Source: Nyssa sinensis (taxonomy: Eukaryota; Streptophyta; Magnoliopsida; Cornales; Nyssaceae). From it: DNA of 64,000 bases. The notes below the pieces were generated by a model, which worked only from the letters and a program-made list of their open reading frames with translations, was not told where the DNA came from and searched no databases. Location of the stretch: contig CM018035.1 in NCBI GenBank assembly GCA_008638375.1, positions 21,806,307 through 21,870,306 of the forward strand. The letters run 5' to 3'. A program made the translations under genes and the position numbers. Positions 56,361 to 64,000 of this stretch are shown piece after piece; the first letter of the stretch is position 1; each line of letters begins with the position of its first letter.

Positions 56361-59182
56361 TGTCACGCCCCGAATTCCAGCGAACCCGAGGCGTGAGTAA
56401 CGAGACAAAAAGAAATAAAATAATAAAGAAATGAAAGATAATACTGACATTCTCATACATTCCGTACACTGTTCTGACACATATATAAAGTCTGGTCCGT
56501 TGGTTCACAATATTCAAAATGAAATACAGTCTCGGGCTTATGCCCTTACATAATATCAAAAGCGCCCATCGGGCCCAATATAACCCTCAATCAAACCGTC
56601 TCTATATCCCGTACAGCTGGAACATCATCTGAAATGTTTGCCCCACTAAAGGGGTCAGCTCAACATGCTGGTACAATATAATGCTAATGCAAGAAACAAA
56701 ACTAAGGTCGTGGCATGTGCGAGTGTACAGTTATTTCTATATGGCATTCTATATCATGATGACAGTATATAAACAGTATACAGTATATGAGTAGTATGCG
56801 TGACACACCCATGCAACTCTATGCCGCCCATGTCTCATGATACGGTCATTCTCCGCTGGCATGAGTACCGCCATTTATGTCTCACTTCACGGTCCGAAAT
56901 CCGTCAGGCAGGCAAGTACCTAATGGCCGATTTTGGTTTTTTCACCACAGGATCTGCACCCTCATAATGCAAAGCACCAAGTGCTTACCCACACCATGTC
57001 CAAGGAATTACACTATGCCAATATGCTCTGATCTCATCATGTCACAATGCAATCTCAATGATGCATCTCATTCATACACAAAGCATGCTTTCAAGTACAC
57101 AATTCATAATATCAACAGTTCTTCAAAGCATATAATTCACACACCACACTAACACATGCGATATACCCATAATCATCATCCAACTTAACAAGATAGCACA
57201 TAGCACATAAGCATGTGAACACTCGGACAAACATGTGAACAATTAACACAGCAAGGCAAGTATTCCTAATCTCAATTCTATTTCTTACTTAGCACAATAT
57301 ATCGTACCTGGTAATCGATCTCAAACCGGAAAAGTATACTCGTAGTCAAGTGAAACCACCGTAAGAACACTGAAGGTCAGGTCACCTTCTCTTTGCCTTT
57401 CCGTGTCCCTAAAATTCATAACATGAAACTCAGTTTAATCGTCATTTGAATTATGCTATTCATCAAATTTTACGTCTTTATCTTATAAGCTTCTACTTTG
57501 CTAAATTAAACTCTACTATTGAATCCGGGGCATTGAAGAAAATAAGTTTAGGCTTTCGTAGAATTCAATTCGGGCATCTGGGTCAAAAAGGGCAAAACAG
57601 TCATTTTGCACTTTACACGGGTCCTTACATTTCGTGACCTCTTTTCACAAATCGGACTCTACGGTTGAGTCCGGAATGCTCGAGATAATAAAGTTTCACT
57701 ATTTGTTTACCTAATTCAGAGTTCATTTGATTGTATTTCAATTCAGGGGTATTTTGGTAATTTTATACGTTGCTACGTGTCTTTTATTTTTCGGGACCCC
57801 GTCTCGTAAAACGGACCTCACCATTGGCCTCGGAATGGTTGAGATAGTCAAAATACACTAATGACTTGTCCCATTTGGACTCCGGGATATTTTTGAATAT
57901 TTAATTAATTAAATTAAATTAATTAAATAATTAATTAATTAATTAAATTAATATTTTATTAATAATTTAATCAGGTGGGTCAAAGTGTAATTTCTAACAG
58001 TTGGGGGGTTAATTCGTAATTTCTGAAAGTTCAGGGCTAAGGTTCAAATTCTAAAAGGTTCAAATTCCAAAAGGTCCAAATTAAAACTAGTTTAATTTGT
58101 TATTCTAAATCAGGTTAACCAAACAGGCCTTATCCAGAACAGGGATAGGATATCCCTGTTCCTATTTTAAATTTAAAAGTTTTTAATTTCTTATCTCCGT
58201 AACCAAACGCCCCAATTTGGTTTTTAATTTAAAACCAGTGGGCGACACGTGGCAGGGGCGGGTCAGCCCAAGCCCGACCCGACCCGAACCGACCCGACCC
58301 GGACCCGTACAGTCATCATCTCTCCCCCCGTTTTTCCGGTAGGGTTCCGGCAGTCTCCGGTCACCTTCTCCGGCGACGTCGCCGGAATTTCAGGAAAATC
58401 AAGTTTTCAAACTTGATTTTCTTGGTGTTTTTGATGCCCTTTTCAATCCCAAACAATTCTAAAACATCTTTGGAGCATTTTAACACTGTTTTGAAGCTTC
58501 CAATCACAATGAAAAATCAGATTTTCCCCCCCATGGCCGTGACCTGCACATCCATTTTTCTCCCTCATTTCTCAACCATTTTGGTTGATTCTTGTCCCTA
58601 AATTCTCCATATTTCATGCTCTATAAGTTCCAACAATTAAATCTAAGCAATAGGCTACGAAACAAGTTGGATATTTGAGAGATTTTCTAGAGAGAGAAAG
58701 CTCACGGTTATGGGTTTCCAACCCTGTGATGGTGCTCCTCTCCTCTTGCTTTGCCTCTGTTCTCCCCTTTGGCCTCCTTAGCTTCCTTCTTTCTGCTTCT
58801 CTTTCAAAAACCAGAGCACACACCTCACTCTCTCTCTTTCCTTTCACTTTCTCTCTCTACACTTCTCTCTCTCTCTCTCTCTAAAATCCCACGACAGGTC
58901 TGCTCTTCTCCACTCTCTTCACTCACTTATACACACCTATACATGCAGACCACACTCACGCACTTCCAACCACCCTCTTACACACACCATGCCTCCCATG
59001 CCCCTTGGAGTGTTTTACACTCCATCACCCACTCACTCACTGCACACACCCACCCACATGACACACACAATCAGCTTTTATACATATATATATATATATA
59101 CACATTTAAATACACACTCATATGTATCCACATACACACACCAAATAATTTAATTTATATATACATACACCCACATCATAAC

Positions 59183-59227
<45 letters not shown>

Positions 59228-59289
59228 TATAATGATAACAACTTGAAAATTTCATTTATTTATAAAAAAAAAATTTTCAGGTTGTTACA
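56361..59289 (-). mobile_element. Family A solo LTR, copy A2 (2929 bp)
   Basis: Ends TGTCACGCCCCG and GTTGTTACA, with the duplication ATTTT at 56356-56360 and 59290-59294. On the minus strand it starts TGTAACAAC and ends CGGGGCGTGACA. It contains the blocks 'cttatgcccttacata' (56537), 'caccacaggatctgcacc' (56942), 'ccccgtctcgtaaaacgg' (57802) and the TC/CA/TA-rich end. No gene, PBS or PPT. The frames at 58751-59326 are low complexity. Confidence 0.94.
59083..59221. repeat. (TA)n and (AAT)n microsatellites in A2
   Basis: TA run at about 59083-59101 and AAT trinucleotides, about 13 copies, at about 59183-59221. Confidence 0.95.
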
Positions 59290-59714
59290 ATTTTCATGTC
59301 ATTTTACCCATATAGGGTTAATTTGATAATTTTAGCCTTTAGAGACAATTTTGACTTTTTAGCCTTTAGAGACAATTTTGACTTTTCATGCCTCAGTAGC
59401 ATTTTTGTAATTACATTGTTCCTAAATTTTTCATCGAATTAGGGGCGATATAGTAAATATAGTTGTGCACTTAAAACATTGCCTATTTTCCTTCCCTCCT
59501 TTTTCCAATGGATTTGCCTAGATTTGTGCACATAAAACTTGCATATTTCCATTCCATTCCTTGTCCCAATTAATTTTGAAAGCAAGTTCCCTTATTTTAA
59601 GGGATTTGTTTTTACTTGTGCACCAAACAGCTTTCTTATCTAATTTACTTGCACATCAAGCATTAATTTTGGTCATCCATCTATATGATTCATTGTGAGC
59701 CTTTGGATCAAACC

Positions 59715-62274
59715 TGTCACGACCCGAAACCCACCCTATGCGGATTTCGTGTCGCGGGGCCGACCCTAAGGCCGTCCCTACTTTTCCCATTCCCGTATCA
59801 TAGAACTAATATGCAAAGTACCCAATTCTTAAAACAATAACAACGGAAGTTTATCACTACAATAGTCAGCGGAAGTCTTAACCTACATCATATAGTTTTA
59901 CAGTACCAAGTCAAAACTAAACATAACCAGCACCCGTGGGTGGTGAATACATGGGAGAATTAAAACATAGTCTGATCCAATTCTTCAAAATATCCCCCTA
60001 TGCTTCCAGACTCCTATTGGGGTCTTGCGGTGTCATTACCTGAAAAGGGGTAAGTAGGGTGGAATGAGCTACAAGAGCCCAGCAAGTAAATACAGATCTC
60101 CGACACTGGTATCGAGGATCATAAAAGAATACGAATCCAAGAATAAGAATATGATAGCCAATCATAAAAAAAATATAAGATACTATGATAGCCAATGGGA
60201 ACAATTGTCATGATGGCAATGAACAGTGGAATCACAATGTGTAATCAGTAGGAATGGCATAACAATGTTCTGAAATTCTCGACGATAATACAATAACAAG
60301 AAAATACTGCCAATATAATGGATCACAACAAATCAATAAAGGAATACCTCGCAATACAAGATAATCACAAGAATATTGTAATTCAACAATTATAGTTGAA
60401 CAATCATGTAAGAGATGCTTTTATACTATGTCAGGGCTTAGCACGCCCTCGGTCCTTGGGGGCCCGGTTTACCCCCTTCAGTGCATTCCAATGTATGGCC
60501 ACATGTCCGTTCACGGACTCGACCCGAAGGTCTTCAGTGTATTTAAAAGCATCGGATGGATGTTGTGACTGAGCACAAATCCAGTATACATAAACATTTC
60601 ATGATCATAAATGATTCCATAGGAGTATATAAAAATGGAATATCATCAATTCAATGGAAACATAACAATAGGCATTTCAAGCACGGTTCAACATGATAAC
60701 AATAGTACAACAATAATCGATGTCCACCAGATAGAACAATATCACATTGTGGAGACAATAACATCAGATACGCTCAGGAGTACAAGTTTGGCAGTAAAAA
60801 AATGAACTTGGCTTGATAACACCACATGGAAGAGAAAGGGTATCTACTTACCTCTAATGAAATCTTAGCTTAGAAGTTCGTGAGTGGGCCCTTCCCCTTC
60901 AAGTTCCCTATATATCAATAAACGTGTTTCAGAATAAATGTTTATTCATCAATCTTACGTCTCGTCATCTTAAGTATCTCTAATGCCAATTTAGACTTCA
61001 CCATTGAGTCCATAGGGTTCGGAATAATAAAAATTCACTAGTTCTTTAATTTAATCGGAGTCCATTTGACTTACTTATGAAGCAGGGGTATTTTGGTCAT
61101 TTTTTACAAGTTGTAACTTTTCGGGACTCTGTCTCGTGAAACGGACCTCACCATTGGACTCAGAGCATCCGAGATAATAAAAATTGACTAATCATTTACC
61201 TTATTTGGACCTCGTTTGACCCACTTTTGAGTCAGGGGTAATATTGTAAAATGTACATTTTTCTATTGGGCCTTAGTGTAATTATTCAAAACTTTTGGGG
61301 TCATAATATAATTAGCCAGAGTTGCGGTCTGAACCATTGGGTTTACTGACTAGAAACCCTAACCGGTTCGGTTCTTCACTGAACCAAACGGTTCAGTTAA
61401 ATTTAGAGAACCGGATTAACATATCCAATTTTCTCACTTTATCCACGGTTTGGACAACTCCAACCCAATTCCAATCCCTTATACCCGTGACCAAACAAGC
61501 CCAATTAATTTTAATTTCACATTCAAAACGACACAGTGTTGGACCTGTATTGCGGTCGGTCGGATCTCAACCCGACCCGACCCAGACCCGATCTCATCCT
61601 GACCCGAAGAAGCCCCCGATACTCCGGTTGTCTTCTCCGGTGGGTTTTCCGGCCACGGTCGCCGGAATAGCGAATTTCCTCACGGATCTTAGCGATTTCA
61701 CGTCCAAAATTTACTGTTTTCGTTCCAAATGAAATCTAACATTGTAAGGAACCTTTTAGGACCGGTTTTAACCTCCAACACCACCGGTTTCACGCACCCA
61801 TTTCCAGTTTCCGGCGTTGCACCGGTGAGGGGATAACTGGCCACAGAATGGCCATTTCTTGACCATTTAAGCTGATTCGAAGTGCGTTGGGTCCCTAGAG
61901 ACTTTTCCTATCCATCCTATGGTTCAGTTTTCCACTTGGGTTCGCCTATTTTAAGTCACCATTTCAACCGAAACCCAGTTTTTGGTTTTTTCTTGTTTTT
62001 CCTTCTTTGTTTCAGATCCTACAATTCCAATAAGCAATTCTATAATTATACAAAATGAATTTAAAGAACAAAGACGTAGGAGTTTACCTGTTCTCAAGCA
62101 ACCGCTATACCTCAATTTTCAGTTTTCTCTCTCTCTCTCTAAGACTGGTTCTATTTTTTTCTCACTTCATTTACCCTCTTTATCCCCTTAACCGACCCTC
62201 AGTCGGTGGCCCTTGCCACCTGTTGCTGCGGTGGCAGCATACCCGAGCACCAAGACACCTCACCCACTTTTCTT

Positions 62275-62305
<31 letters not shown>

Positions 62306-62492
62306 CATATTATCCAATTTACCACATATATATATTTATATGTATTCATGAGATCCCTAATACATTATTATACATACTTATTCATATACACATATCCATT
62401 TAATTATGCAACGTAACTTAAAACAGTTCAGGTTTTATTATTGTATCGACTTACCTCGATATTTGTGCCGTACCCCGGGTCGGGGTATTACA
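59715..62492 (-). mobile_element. Family A solo LTR, copy A3 (2778 bp)
   Basis: Ends TGTCACGACCCGAAACC and GGGGTATTACA, with the duplication AAACC at 59710-59714 and 62493-62497. Its left half differs from A2 and A4 ('cttagcacgccctcggtcc' near 60437), while the right half shares 'gtctcgtgaaacggacc' (61130) and the microsatellite-rich end, so A3 is a distinct subfamily. Non-coding. Confidence 0.93.
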
Positions 62493-63353
62493 AAACCTTC
62501 TTACTTTTTTCCTATAAATAAGACCCTTGGCCACCATAATGAAGGACAGAAAAATTAGTGGCCGAGTGTTGCAGCAATAATTCTCTTTCTTTATATTTCT
62601 CTTTTATATTTTTGAAGCTTTATTCTACATAAGTCAAGGTTCTATACAAAGCTTTGTTCTTCATAAGACGAAGTTCTATGCAAGCTTTTTTCTATACAAG
62701 CTTTGTTCTACACACACTAGAGTTCTACTTCGTTCAAGACGAAGTACTGCATAATCCACAGTTCAACACCGAGAGTTCAAGCACAAGCCTTATTTTATTC
62801 AACTCAAATAATTAGGTACGCTCCCCAAAACCTCACTTTTCTCTTTTTTCCAATTCAATTCATCCTTTCATTCTTGATAGAATCAATTGAATTGGAGAAC
62901 TATGTTGACTCTGATTCCGTTATTTGAATGGATACGTAGGATGTCTCATGAGCTTGAGTATACTATTTTTCCTTTATCTTATTTACTTTATGTCTTTTTA
63001 TTTTATTTTATTCATTCATGCAATTGTTATTATTATCTCTTTCTTCTCATTCTATTTTATTTATGTCATGGAATATATATTCCTTTTGGAGGAACACTTG
63101 AGGCCAGTCTATTCAGACTAAGCAGGATGGGTGCCTAACCCCTTTTTATATTGTACCTTAGCTCTTGGATTTAAAATTATTTGGTTCATTGTAGATTAGT
63201 ATGCTTTACTTTATTTTGACCCATGTCAAGAGTTTTAGAATGTAAATAGGACCAAAGTAATATAATTCTTAATTTCTTTCCTATTTTTTTTTTTTTTACA
63301 TGTATTCACTATGGGTTGTATTAGGTTTGCTTGTTATTTAGCCTAAAATAAGC

Positions 63354-64000
63354 TGATGACTCATTTGTGTATTCATGTACACCCCAATCTAAAAAGAAGG
63401 CATTCCCCTCCCACCTCAAGAGAACAGACTTAAAAAGTTGGTTTGTTTGTCTTTTTCTTGTGTATGCGCTTACACTCCAACCGATAGAATAGTTTGTTGT
63501 TTGGCACTCTCCATGTAGTTGCAAATCTTATGCAGGAGTTTGATATATTACTCGATATAAGTGGTGACAGTTCTCATGTTTGACTTTGATTTTTATAGGT
63601 AGAGTTTGCTAATGGATTTTGGTTACAAATAAGTTGAAGTATTGTCTAGTATATGCAGTCTCCTCATCCATTCAGTCCAACAAAATTTAACTAGTCACAT
63701 GGAGGCCCATATATTTGACTATTTCTCTAGTCTTTATTTTTCTAGAAATACCCTAACAATTTCAGAATCATCAAACAAACATCTCTGTGGCCCATTAGCT
63801 TATTATGAAAAATGTTCGACATGGATTGACACAACAATATGGTCGGCATCTTACAAAAGATAAATTAACTCATGGTGTGTGTGCAGCTCGCTCACTCGCT
63901 CGCTAAATTCAATCCATTTACACAACTTTGTTTTTTTTTTTTTTTACATTGCATATGTTATATAAATAAAGGCAATCATGCAATTGGTTAGCCATAAATA
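63354..64000. other. Family B leader, then unassigned sequence
   Basis: The first ~120 bases match the leader part of the inverted copy at 46193-46320 ('cattcccctcccacct', 'ttaaaaagttgg'). Beyond about 63480 nothing is recognised; there is a poly-T run at about 63931-63945. Confidence 0.5.

Larger units (their letters stand above)
55919..63350 (+). mobile_element. Family B LTR, copy B2, split by A2 and A3
   Basis: Begins TGTAGACACCTCATTTTG at 55919; its right end is 'gcctaaaata' near 63350, where B1 has GCCTAAAACA. After removing A2, A3 and one copy of each target duplication the LTR is about 1715 bp. Sequence across both insertion points is continuous with B1: 'ttatgtaattttcttgtcatg' near 48263 corresponds to the A2 site, and 'ggatcaaaccttc' near 48656 to the A3 site. 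A PBS-like TGATGACTC and about 100 bases of leader follow. No coding region. Confidence 0.85.

Noticed and set aside
58751..59326. 191-codon open frame
   Set aside because: Low-complexity translation of the microsatellite end of A2, running past the element boundary at 59289 into host LTR sequence.
1..64000. A new defence, biosynthetic or regulatory gene system
   Set aside because: No intact multi-gene cluster or conserved unknown coding frame was found. Nearly everything that can be assigned is transposon or tandem-repeat DNA.

Overview
The window looks like nuclear DNA of a flowering plant, probably a eudicot. It is AT-rich, full of dinucleotide repeats, and built almost entirely from plant-type transposable elements: Ty1/copia and Ty3/gypsy-like LTRs, CACTA-like subterminal repeats, PIF/Harbinger-like TIR elements, small fold-backs, a plant mobile domain pseudogene and a tandem satellite. 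I could not identify one intact, expressed host gene. The long open frames are mostly translated microsatellites, LTR sequence or broken retrotransposon genes.

Layout. 1-949: end of a long LTR (family A) inserted into a second LTR-like element (family C, 950-5249). 5250-10400: AT-rich DNA with two fold-back elements, direct repeats and one weak exon candidate near 6.8 kb. 10405-13871: large fold-back element with ~1.5 kb arms. 13869-16764: tandem satellite of ~161 bp, about 17 monomers. 17165-17621: CACTA-like end. 20072-25564: complete but decayed Ty1/copia element with two LTRs and a 5-bp target duplication. 26361-33207: minus-strand copia remnants (RT/RNase H, gag, a 1.33 kb LTR) containing a 2.96 kb family A solo LTR. 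35594-41307: second family C copy holding a 1155-bp Harbinger-like element. 42888-44476: probable solo LTR. 46028-49764: family B LTR with an inverted second copy. 50240-50802: short Harbinger-like element. 51900-53812: plant mobile domain pseudogene on the minus strand, between related flanking repeats. 54940-55720: 55-bp minisatellite. 55919-63350: family B LTR split by two family A solo LTRs.

The best supported result is the nesting history. Three family A insertions have TG...CA ends, perfect 5-bp target duplications, and an unoccupied relative of their target elsewhere in the window. This fixes the boundaries at base level and gives a relative order: copia LTR and family B first, family A later; family C before both the Harbinger-like element and A1. 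I found no sign of a new gene system. The unusual items are structural: an LTR with a PPT-like tract on one side and a PBS on the other, tandem duplications inside retrotransposon genes, the satellite beside a fold-back, and a mobile-domain gene between LTR-like repeats. Family names for LTRs without coding sequence are inference from terminal motifs.
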